A DNA stretch of 64,000 bases, from contig JANCRA010000018.1 in NCBI GenBank assembly GCA_024362935.1, positions 1,116,001 to 1,180,000 of the forward strand, in the 5' to 3' direction. Below are positions 12,342-22,139 of the stretch, piece by piece; position 1 is the first letter of the stretch, and each line of letters begins with the position of its first letter. The position numbers and the translations under genes were made by a program. Source of the stretch: Setophaga petechia (Eukaryota; Chordata; Aves; Passeriformes; Parulidae). The notes beneath the pieces were generated by a model, which saw only the letters and a program-made list of their open reading frames with translations, did not search any database and had not been told where the DNA came from.

Positions 12342-13147
12342 CATCCTGCAAGAATCTGGATCCTCAGAGGTGATGAAGATCTTGCACTTAATAATATCAA
12401 AAAATGGATTAATAAAATTAAAACTTATCTGCACTTTACCAAATTACCAATTGTGTCCATCAGTGCTGCAAACCCTGGTGCAGCTTGGCCATCCCCAAGA
12501 GAACTTTAACATGACTTTAATGTGACATCCTGCAAAAATCTGAATCCTCAGAGGTGATGAAGCTGATGAAGCTCATAACAAAGTCTTGCACTTAATAATA
12601 TCAAAAAATGGATTAATAAAATTAAAACTTACCTGCACTTTACCAAATTACCAATTGTGTCCATCAGTGCTGCAAACCCCGGTGCAGCTTGGCCATTCCC
12701 TAGAGAACTTTAATATGACTTTAATGTGACATCCTGCAAAAATCTGAATCCTCAGAGGTGATGAAGCTGATGAAGCTCATAAAAAAGTCTTAATAATAAT
12801 AATAATAATATCAAAAAATGGATTAATAAAATTAAAACTTACCTGCACTTTACCAAATTACCAGTTGTGTCCATCAGTGCTGCAAACCCTGCTACAGCTT
12901 GGCCATCCCCTAGAGAACTTGAATATGACTTTAATGTGACATCCTGCAAAAATCTGAATCCTCAGAGGTGATGAAGCTGATGAAGCTCATAACAAAGTCT
13001 TGCACTTAATAATATCAAAAAATGGATTAATAAAATTAAAACTTACCTGCACTTTACCAAATTACCAATCATGTCCATCAGTGCTGCAAACCCCGGTGCA
13101 GCTTGGCCAGTCCCAAGAGAGAGAACTTTAATATGATTTTAATGAGA
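12342..13147. repeat. Tandem array of four ~184-210-bp units
   Basis: The phrase CATCCTGCA(A)RAATCTG recurs at 12342, 12526, 12730 and 12940, giving spacings of 184, 204 and 210 bp. The last unit decays near 13147. Unit 1 lacks a block of about 21 bp (CTGATGAAGCTCATAACAAAG) present in the others. Unit 3 has an extra TAA run in place of part of the TCTTGCACTTAATAA stretch. Units 2, 3 and 4 carry ACTTACCTGC, which on the minus strand is the consensus splice donor CAG|GTAAGT; unit 1 has ACTTATCTGC instead. On the minus strand a TTTTTGCAG acceptor-like site lies exactly 101 nt upstream of the donor site in units 1-3. The frames through these 101 nt contain stops, so no protein is proposed. Confidence 0.95.
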
Positions 13148-13149
13148 CT

Positions 13150-15279
13150 GTGGGACTGGAGTTGAAATACGTTTTTGTTTCTCATTTAGACACCTTGCCT
13201 TTTAACACTCCATCACTATTCATTAAGCTTAAACTGCATTTTTAACCTCTATTCAAAGCCACACTTAGAGGTGAGGTGGTTTCTGGAGAGCCCTCAGGCA
13301 AGAACAGCAAGTCCCTCAAACTGCAACCTCCTCCTGGCAAGCAAACCTGCCCAGAAAGGGGAGAAAATCAAGGAAATCTTGACATGAAAAAGCAATATTT
13401 CACTTCTTCCTTCTTTTTGTTTTTTTTTTTTTTTTCTTTTTTCTTTTTAAGGTAAGGTCTTTTTTTTCTAACAGTTATTTTTTGTCATTACAGAGAGCAA
13501 TGCTGGGAAAGGCACGATCCCACAGAAAAAAAAATTACTCCAGAAGTCCATAGATTTCAATCTGTCATGGATGAGTTAATCAGTGCAGAGCCCTAGAGGA
13601 AAGTCAGGTACTTTAGGCCTCGTTTAAAGCCTAAAGAGAAAATTGGTGTTGACCCTAGATCCTGCTGGGAATAACTTGGTAACTTGAATCAGTATCTTTA
13701 TTTTCCGTGCCCTTCCTTGTGATGAGCACAGGGAATCCAGCTGGAGCTGGGGATGGCTGGATCAGGCTCAGGACAGGGGAAAGAAAAACAAACCCAGCTA
13801 AGGGAAAGACATTTTTCATCATTCCTGAAGCACCTCTTCCTCCAGCAGGCAGGAGATGAGCAAAGTTCAAAATTCTCATTGACTGTTGTTTAATTAACAC
13901 AAACTAATTTAATTAATCTGAACACGATGTTTATATTTATTGCTCTATTTTTAAAGGCAGAAGCTGCGAGTACTAAATTAAATAAATGCAAGTTTCTTTG
14001 TTCAGACTGACAATGGAGCATAACAAGGGAAAGGAACACACTCTACATCCTAAGCAGCTGTGCCTATATTTAAAAATAGAGGTAGAATGCCATCTACTTG
14101 TTATTTCCCTATATTGCTGGCTAGGAAAGAAAAGCTCCCACCCTTGGATTCCTGCAGTTTTTAAGCTGTGCTGTTGTTAATCACCAGTGTCCAGAATCCA
14201 TAGGAAAGGAGAAATCAAATTATTAACATGCACCCAACAGGTCCAATGCATCAATTGCACAGCACAGCCCTGCTCCCCCTTCCCCCCTGCTGCCTCCCAA
14301 ATGCCAAAGCCTGGAAATCACTGCAGGCTCTGAAGTTTGAGACACCCTCTGATGCTCCTTTGGGGTTTAGGATCCAGATCCTGGCCAGGAATTTGCAGTA
14401 CCAAGGTGGGAGTGACATCTGGGTGCTATAAATGGCAATAGAGTTACTGACTTTCACATTTATGGATTGGCTTTTGCAAGATGTTATTGATCACAAAGAT
14501 TCTGATATAGTACAATTTGTGATCCTTTAACTGCCTTTTGATATGGTGTAATCTGTCAGCTTGATGTATATATCATATAGCTTATATAAATAGTGTGTGA
14601 TAAACATGTTATAGCTCAGACCTTCCCATAATAGAGACTATTACTGCTAAAATGCTTTCATTTGTGTAACTAACTCAGAAAATGATATGAAATAGCTCTG
14701 TTGAATGATAAGGTAACAGTGATAAGAACCAGGACACCAAGAGAAAAATTTACTACTGACTCTCCAGTTATCAGGAAGTTTAAAACAGAATGGATCCTCA
14801 AAAAAAAAATAAAATATATTGATTTAATCTACAAGATGGCATGTGGACAAGTCAAAGGTTAAAACCAAGCAAAAAAACACCTGGAACATCTAAACAGGAA
14901 TGTTTGAATATACAAAACCCTCATTGATAGGCATTTAACCCCTGTAATGTAAAAGTACAGAAGAACATTGTTTTTACCCAAGGGTGTGCTTTTGGTGGAT
15001 TGCCAACACCCCAGAGCTGGATGTTGCCCCATCTATCCCTTGTTAAACTTTAATAAAAAATTGTTTTCAATAGTGAGCCGTGTTTCTCAGCCTGGGGGGG
15101 ACTCCAGGAGAGCAGCTCGGTGCCCAAATTTCCAGGGTGGGAGTCACCAGTTGGACAGGGCAGCAGAGTTGTTATCCTAATGCAGCCACAATTATTGTTC
15201 CTTTATTACAGGAGTCAAATCCCACCATGAAACCAGGAAAATTACAGAGAGTAAAAAAAACTAAAAAACCTATAAACCC
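13150..15279. other. Unique AT-rich DNA with a T-rich tract at 13401-13449
   Basis: A T-rich tract with C interruptions lies at 13401-13449. At 14489-14524 there is a perfect 9-bp inverted repeat, GATCACAAA and TTTGTGATC, with an 18-nt spacer. The surrounding 14460-14720 is AT-rich with low repetition and might be a conserved element. No gene was recognised. Confidence 0.4.
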
Positions 15280-16414
15280 ATATATATATATAGTTTGTTA
15301 GTTACTTATTTTTAATTATTTATTTATATATAAGTTTACCTATAACTATATATAAAATAAAAATATATAAATTTTATGTATAAATTATATTTGAGATATA
15401 TAAAAATTTTATATATATATAATTTTACATATATAAAATTTTATTTTATATATATAAATTTTACCTATATAAGTTATATATAACTATATATAAAATATAA
15501 ATATATAAATTTTATGTATAAATTATATTTGAGATATATAAATTTTATATATACATATAATTTTACATATATAAAATTTTATTTTATATATATAATTTTT
15601 TCCTATATAAGTTATATATATAAGTTATATATAACTATATATAAAATATAAATATATAAATTTTATGTATAAATTATATTTGAGATATATATAAATTTTA
15701 TATATATATAATTTTACATATATAAAATTTTATATTATATATATAAATTTTACCTATATAAGTTATATATAACTATATATAAAATATAAATATATAAATT
15801 TTATGTATAAATTATATTTGAGATATATATAAATTCTATATATATAATTTTACATATATAAAATTTTATTTTATATATATAAATTTTTCCTATATAAGTT
15901 ATATATATAATTTATATATAAAATATAAATATATAAATTTTATGTATAAATTTTATTTGAGATATATATAAATTTTATATATATATAATTTTACATATAT
16001 AAAATTTTATATTATATATATAAATTTTACCTATATAAGTTATATATAAGTATACCTATAACTATATATAAAATAAAAATATATAAATGTTATGTATAAA
16101 TTATATTTGAGATATATAAATTTTATATATACATATAATTTTACATATATAAAATTTTATTTTATATATATAATTTTTTCCTATATAAGTTATATATATA
16201 AGTTATATATAACTATATATAAAATAAAAATATATAAATGTTATGTATAAATTATATTTGAGATATATATAAATTTTATATATATATAATTTTACATATA
16301 TAAAATTTTATTTTATATATATAATTTTTTCCTATATAAGTTATATATAAATTATATAAAATTTATATATATATATATATTAAATATAAATTATATAAAA
16401 ATTAATATATATAT
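15280..16414. repeat. Extreme AT-rich tandem array, seven units of 138-151 bp
   Basis: The marker TTGAGATATA occurs at 15391, 15529, 15680, 15818, 15957, 16107 and 16258, so the spacings are 138, 151, 138, 139, 150 and 151 bp. Nearly every base is A or T; the few G and C bases (TTATGTATAA, TTTTACATATA, CCTATATAAG) define the unit. Most of the 12-13-bp length difference comes from an extra TATATAAGT-like segment near CCTATATAAG. It borders a CR1 fragment on the right. It has no coding capacity and is probably a minisatellite grown from a TA-rich seed. Confidence 0.95.
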
Positions 16415-16449
16415 ATAACACCCATAAACTCAAAGGATGAGCCTGAGGG

Positions 16450-16535
16450 GGTGGAAATGTCCCTGCCCACAGAAGGAAGTGGAACTGGATGGGCTTTAAG
16501 GTCCCTTCCAACCCAAACAATTCTGTGACTCCGTA
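16450..16535 (+). mobile_element. CR1 LINE extreme 3' end fragment
   Basis: GGGGTGGAAATGTCCCTGCC, then GTGGAACTGGATGGGCTTTA, then AAGGTCCCTTCCAACCCAAA and ATTCTGTGACTCC read as the last 85 bp of CR1 with one good 8-bp terminal unit. Its left boundary abuts the AT-rich array, so the array may have grown next to or into this copy. Confidence 0.88.
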
Positions 16536-16539
16536 ACAC

Positions 16540-18200
16540 CTGTGAGCTTTGGTTTCTAAAGCCCCATCAGTTCTCTCCCAGCTCTCTTTGCACTTCATCT
16601 CCTCCTCATTTGCAGCTCATTTTGTTTTACTAACAGACTACCATGACTTTCAATGGAAAAGTCTCTTTCCTGAAACTAAAAAACTCTGGTGTACCTAAAA
16701 AAAAGGGGGGGGGGGAAAGAATAAAAAAAAAGCAACAACAAAAAAAGAAACGTCTTTTTTTATTCCTTCCCTTGCAAAGGAGCCATCTGTGGAATAAAAG
16801 TCTTGGAAATAAGATCTATAATTACTGTGTGTTGAGTTAAGTTGCCATATCACCAGCTTTCAGCAGTTCTCTCTCCAAGTGCTAGTAGTTCTTTTACAAA
16901 TATTTATTTGGAAGCTTTAGAAACCTTTTAGAAGCCTTAACCGTACCCAAGGGGCTAAACAAGCAAGTTCCCAGTGAGAATTCCCCTGCTTTACAAACAG
17001 GGAGAGAGCAGCTCTAAACCTGACAATCATAAATATTATTATCAGTCTTATTGTATTTGCTTTCTGGCTTTTGATCCCACAAGGGATGAAGGCTGCCACA
17101 GTCACTCTGAAGCCAAAATGACTAAAAATGTGCTTCAGTATAAAATAAAACTGTTTCATGCCTGTATTCATGGGGCTCTGCAGGCTGATACTGTGAGAAA
17201 ACAGCCAATAGCACGCAGGATATGGTTAAATAAGAAGGTAGCAGTAATAGTTCTGCTCCTCAAATGCTGCATATAAAAAGGTATTCTAGGCTTTGAAAAG
17301 TATTTTAGAGATATCTGATGAAATGCCAAGTATTTTTTTTCCAATCTCCTTTTTTAAATTTTTTTTATATAGATCCAAAAGAGAAAGAACACAAAAGTGA
17401 AATACAAAATATCCATTATTTAGCTCTACTCTATTTACAGAAGCCACTCAATCTTACACTCTTAAAGTTATTATGGAATCGATTGGAATCACAATTAATG
17501 TGGTAATACACAGACACTTAGGGATGGTACAAAGCAGGAACCATTCCAGCTCCAGACATGAAAATACAGAATTCCTAAAGATGCTGGGCTTTGCTGCAAC
17601 ATGTGCTCCCTCTCCTGCCTACTTTGAGAACCTTAGAGCATTCTCCTTCATTTTTTGGTTTATATAACTGAACAAAATTATAATATATATAGCTTCCATC
17701 AGCTCTTGATGTTTGACATGACTTTGGCAACCTATTCCAAAGCTTCTGGTCCTGTGGAGAGTTGTTATTACTTGAAATAAAATCTCCATGACCAGAGTTT
17801 ACATTTGTGCTTACCAAAAGGGAAGTCCTGAGATAGGTGTGATGGAGAAGGGATAAAATCCTCCAAGGAGCTGAGCTCAGATTGGTTGTTTCTGTAACAC
17901 TTTGGGGGTCTCCTTGTGCCTTTGGCCAATTCCTCCCCATCCTGTTGTATGGAAAATCCCACTGGGAAAAGCCAGTGTCCATAAAGGAGACAGAATCCTG
18001 CAGCTTTATTGGAATAAAGGAGACTGGGTTTTCTCTGGAGGTTTTGAAGGGCAAAGCCTCCTTTTATCCCAAACTCTGGCCACTCATTGCTCTCCTCCTT
18101 TCCCCACTCTGAGGTACCAGGGAGGTGCAGCCTTCCTGAATCATCAACCCCATATCCCCCAAACTTGGCATTTGACCCCAAATTCAGGCCTGTGCAGACC
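16540..18200. other. Unique DNA, no gene recognised
   Basis: An A/G homopolymer patch (A8, then G11, then A-rich) lies at about 16699-16750. Overlapping frames of 117-164 codons at 17575-18262 on both strands contradict one another and have no recognisable domain. They lie next to the 83-bp minisatellite and look like chance. Confidence 0.5.
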
Positions 18201-18668
18201 CTTGTCTGGGTCAGGAGCTGAAGTGTCTGGACTCTGTCAGGAACCTGCTGCTTGAGGTTCACCCCAAAGTTTGGAAACTCCTCCTTGTCTGGGTCAGGAA
18301 CTGAAATGTCTGGGCTCTGTCAGGAACCTTCTACTTGAGGTTCGCCCCAAAGTTCAGAAACTCCCCCTTGTCTGGGTCAGGAGCCTGAGTGTCTGGGCTC
18401 TGTAAGGAGCCTTCTGCTTGAGGTTTGCCCCAAAGTCCAGAAACTCCCCCTTGTTTGGGTCAGGAGCTGAAATGTCTGGGCTCAATCCAAACCTGCTGCT
18501 TGAGGTTCACCCCAAAGTTTGGAAACTCCCCCTTGTTTGGGTCAGGAGCTGAAGTGTCTGGGCTCTGTCCAAACCTGCTGCTTGAGGTTCACCCCAAAGT
18601 TCAGAAACTCCCCCTTGTCTGGGTCAGGAGCTGAAATGTCTGGGCTCTGTCCAAACCTGCTGCCCAAA
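18201..18668. repeat. Minisatellite of six 82-83-bp units
   Basis: The phrase CTTGTCTGGGTCAGG (or CTTGTTTGGGTCAGG) starts units at 18201, 18284, 18367, 18450, 18532 and 18614. Each unit continues AGCTGAARTGTCTGGGCTCT, then a CTGCTTGAGGTTCACCCCAA block. The last unit is cut short at about 18668. Neither 82 nor 83 is a multiple of three, so the frame rotates between units and the apparent repetitive peptides (CLGQELKCLG and similar) are not evidence of a protein. Confidence 0.96.
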
Positions 18669-18669
18669 G

Positions 18670-19117
18670 CCAGCGCAAACATTCAACCCCATTTTAAAGC
18701 CATTGACTCCCATCCCTCAGCCATGGAATTGTTTCTGAAGGCACCAGCACACATCTTCCTGTCCCCACCCATCTCCAGACTGAAACCTCCTCCTGGGTTC
18801 CATGAGACCAGCCAGCACCCAGAGAACTCCAGAGTGATGCTGGAACCATCCCAGTAAATGCAGGAGGGGGGAAGGAGGACAAGGCACCCTTCAGGAGTTA
18901 TTTCTGCTCCATTCCCTGCTGAGTGATCAGAAATGGGCAGCCTGGACAAGCCACATCTCCAGGGCTCTGCCTCCCAGCACACCTGGGACAAGGGGAACAC
19001 TCCTGAATCCACAGGACACTCAAACCCCAGGAGAACCATCTCAGCCTGTCCCACTGTGAAGCACAACCTCAATCCTGACAGGAAGAAACCTCAAAACCAC
19101 CTTTTTGTTCCAGTGTT
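18670..19117. other. Unique GC-richer DNA, no gene recognised
   Basis: Open frames on both strands (up to 129 codons on the minus strand, 18683-19072) overlap each other. None shows a domain. I treat them as chance frames. Confidence 0.45.
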
Positions 19118-19390
19118 GAAGGTGGTTACAAAGATGGGGACTCCCTTTTCACAAGGAGTCACATGGAAAAGAGGATGGGCAATGGGGAGATTCCAATCAG
19201 ACACAAAAGGAATTCTTCTCACAGTGGGAACAATCAGCCACTGGAATAATCTCCCCAGGGAAGTGGGGGATTCTACAACATTGGACACTTTCAAGATCCA
19301 GCTCTACAGGGTGCTGGCCCATCTTGTCTAGACTGAGTTTTGGCCAGGAAATGTTGGCTCAGGTGATCCCACCTGGAATTCTGTGATTCC
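19118..19390 (+). mobile_element. CR1 LINE 3' fragment of a different subfamily
   Basis: TTTTCACAAGGAGTCACATG, then CACAGTGGGAACAATCAGCC, then ACAGGGTGCTGGCCCATCTT and CTAGACTGAG are typical of an older CR1 3' untranslated subfamily, distinct from the CCATGGCAGGG type elsewhere in the window. It ends with ATTCTGTGATTCC, so the 3' terminus is preserved. Confidence 0.88.
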
Positions 19391-19917
19391 TTGGATGGCT
19401 GTCAGAGGCACATCAACCCTGACTGGGCCACAGCACCAATAAATTTTATTCATTTTTATACAAGAAGTCAGTATGAGTGCATTTAAGCAAGAAACTCTCT
19501 GTGCACTTTGTGCATGCAAAATGGGAGCATCTTTAATTTCTGCAGTTCCACCTAAGTAGGTTAGGTCAGGTCAGTACAAGCAATTAATATAAATGAACAA
19601 GAAGTTCATAAAAGCAATTTAACTTGAATTAACAATTAATCTACTCCCAGACTTGGCTACAGCAAAGAGGCTGCTACTTCTACCTATTAAATATTTTTAT
19701 TTATGTAGCAGCCACCTGGTAGAAGATGGATGCATGCAAGGATAAGTCTGTGGAGACAACTTCAGAATCAGTGTTATAAAGAGTTTATAATGCAAATAAA
19801 CATAAAAATATGTCAGGAAAACTTGTATATTGTTTTCTTTTTCCAAATGAAGCCCTGCAGCCTTCAGTTGTGAGCTAGCACGTTTCTAGGTAATCTATCA
19901 TGTATTCCAAGGACATA
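19391..19917. other. Unique DNA, no gene recognised
   Basis: AT-rich sequence with low repetition, a possible conserved non-coding stretch at 19690-19830. No frame or repeat can be supported. Confidence 0.35.
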
Positions 19918-20235
19918 ATGGTAATAATGATAATAATGATAATAATTATGATAATAATGTATATTCTATAACATATAAGCGAAATAATTATATGTAATAT
20001 ATAAACAAAATAATTATATATTTTTTTATATTATATTCTGCCTATTTTTACACCTGTCATATATTATTATGTATGATAGGTGTACAAATAGGCCAAATAT
20101 AATATATATATTATATATATTGTAATCATATTATATATTATTATATCATACAATATATAATCTATATATACTGTGTTATATTCTGTGTATAATCTATATA
20201 TACTATATGTGTGAATATTATAATATGTGCAATAA
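19918..20235. repeat. AT-rich low-complexity tract
   Basis: It begins as (ATAATG)/(ATAATAATG) repeats at 19918-19962 and becomes TA-rich. It contains the 34-bp-arm inverted repeat listed separately. Confidence 0.85.
20028..20105. repeat. Inverted repeat, 34-bp arms, 10-nt loop
   Basis: The inner arm CCTATTTTTACACCTGTCAT (20041 on) pairs with ATGATAGGTGTACAAATAGG (to 20092), and pairing continues outward into ATATTATATT/AATATAATAT. By my count 30 of 34 positions pair, with a TATTATTATG loop. It could fold as an RNA hairpin or a cruciform. The mixed-sequence core makes it more than an AT-rich coincidence. Confidence 0.85.
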
Positions 20236-20596
20236 TAATTGAAGATCTTAACTCCTCTCCTTAGCCTTTCTTCTTGAGATACCCATTTTGGAGCTGTGTT
20301 ATGTAAAAGGAATTAAATCACATCAAAACCAGTGGAAATTCCAGAAATCTGCACCTGGTCATTTCCATTCCAAAGCTGATACAACAAAACTCCATACCCA
20401 GGGATGAATATCTCTTACAATTGCTATGGAAACTGGGCTCTTTTTGACACATTTGTCTTATTTTTTCTGTGATTTTTGAAGAAGAAACCTGCTGGCACAG
20501 AATAGCAGATGAGAGAAATAAATGAGGTGGTGGCCACGGACAGGACTTGAGGAAGTGGGATGGGAAATCCACCTGAGCCCTTTGGGCATGGGCCAT
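20236..20596. other. Unique DNA, no gene recognised
   Basis: Nothing beyond short chance frames was seen. Confidence 0.4.
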
Positions 20597-20761
20597 GATC
20601 CATCAGGAAAACAAACACAAAAAAATCATCTGGACGTGATCCATCAGGAAAACAAACACAAAAAATATCATCTGGACATGATCCATCAGGAAAACAAACA
20701 CAAAAAATCATCTGGACATGATCCATCAGGAAAACAAACACAAAAAATCATCTGGACATGA
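20597..20761. repeat. Tandem repeat, four units of 40-42 bp
   Basis: GATCCATCAGGAAAACAAAC plus ACAAAAAAATCATCTGGACRT repeats from 20597, 20638, 20680 and 20720 and stops at 20760. Units differ mainly in the length of the A run. The peptide-like repeat seen on the minus strand is a product of this array. Confidence 0.96.
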
Positions 20762-22093
20762 TAAAGGGAGGAGGAGAGGCTTTCTCCAAGCTCCCAGGAA
20801 TTAATGCACTGTTTGTTGTCTCTGCTGCTCCTCACTGCCAATGCCTGGCACACGATGATGGTGCTTCCATGCAAACTTTCTGTGCACTCCAGGAAATTTT
20901 GCTAAATGTAAATGGAAACTCTTTCCAGGCAGCTCCAGGGCAGGATGGAGTTTGGGGCACACCATCCTCAAACTGGGAATGTGCACAACAGGCACAGGCA
21001 AGGGCTCAGCTTTCAGGTGCTTTTATGTTTATTTCTTCTGGAGGTTGCTGAGGCAATCAGTGAAATCAGAGCAGCTCTGACCCAGCACAGAGCCCTCCAC
21101 ACCAGCCCACAGCAGCAGCCGCTGCTCCTGCTGGATCTGCCTCCAAAAGGTGGCAACAGCACTCAGCAGTCAGTGCTGCACTTTACAGTGCTCGAGTCCT
21201 TTGCAAACATTCATTAATTAGTCTCCCAACTCCTCCTGAAGGCAGGCAATTAACTGGATTTTACTTTAGAAGCCCTGCAATGTGGAGAGGTTAAGTGACT
21301 CGCTGGGAAGAGGGAAGTGCTGGGATTCAGCCTTGGCTCGCTGCTTCATGGTCAAGCAAATATTTCTCTGCTGTCATGCCCACAAGGCCCCTCTTTGTGG
21401 TCATCTCCTTTATTTCACTGAGCCCTTCCTCTCCAGCCAGCAGCTCCCCAGTAATTTAAAAGCACATAAAAGACTGGACCCAGCACTAAAAGTGACTGTA
21501 ACTGCATCCAGTTGCTGAGAAGGAAATTGGATCTGTTCACAGATACTGGCCTCAAAGTATTTCAGCCTTGGTTTAAGTCATATCACTGGAGGATTAATCA
21601 GCAGTGGCTAAAGCCAAACCTGGAGAGATTAATACTAAAATTAATCACTGTAGTATCACCCAGGAAAGGCTGTTATATTAGATTATAACTGGTTTGGTTG
21701 AAACTTGCTGGAACTGAGGTATTTTCTATAACATTTTGGTACAAAAAAAACACAACAAAAAACCAACAAAAAACAACCCCACACCAACAACTATTTCCTC
21801 AATAGATTCTGTTTCACTGGAAAAAGTACAAACAGAATCTTAAGGGAAACCATTAGAACCATTAACACCTGAGTTAGTTCAATATCCCTGTGTGTTGATC
21901 AGTAAACTTGAAATGATTTTGTTTGTTTTCACCAAGGATCGATGAATCTTAGAATTTCTTCCAAAGGATTTAAGCCTTAACTATAGTTAAGTTCTTTCTT
22001 TCCACTGCAGCCAGGAAGGGCTGCATGTACCTCTTTTACAGAGAAAACACCATATTCTGTATTTAGTGATCAGATTCAGACACAATTTGGGGG
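20762..22093. other. Unique DNA with a possible MIR-like relic at 21265-21330
   Basis: TGGAGAGGTTAAGTGACTCG followed by a GTGCTGGGATTCAG block resembles the MIR core (GAGGTTAAGTGACTTGCCC, then GAGCTGGGATTCGAACCC), with a deletion between. Ancient MIR copies are rare but present in birds, so this is only a possibility. A-rich (CAACAAAA) sequence lies at 21740-21790. No gene was recognised. Confidence 0.35.
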
Positions 22094-22137
22094 CAAAAGA
22101 CAAAACACCTTAGAGATGAAAGGTGTTTTGTCTTTTG
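22094..22137. repeat. Perfect inverted repeat, 18-bp arms, 8-nt loop
   Basis: CAAAAGACAAAACACCTT at 22094-22111 is followed by AGAGATGA and then by its exact reverse complement, AAGGTGTTTTGTCTTTTG, at 22120-22137. There is no mismatch. The stem is shorter than a usual microRNA precursor. A perfect short hairpin in unique DNA is what a replication template switch leaves behind. Confidence 0.97.
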
Positions 22138-22139
22138 TA

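Noticed and set aside
18335..18350. GAGGTTCGCCCC resembling a tRNA T-loop (GGTTCGANTCC)
   Set aside because: It lies in the 83-bp array, other units read GAGGTTCACCCC, and there is no A box or cloverleaf around it.
18425..18857. Repetitive protein-like frames
   Set aside because: They come from an 82-83-bp tandem array whose period is not a multiple of three, so the frame is not kept between units.
20424..20741. Minus-strand frame with repeated FVFLMDH/CFPDGS peptides
   Set aside because: A product of the 41-bp tandem repeat; no start context, domain or conservation signal.
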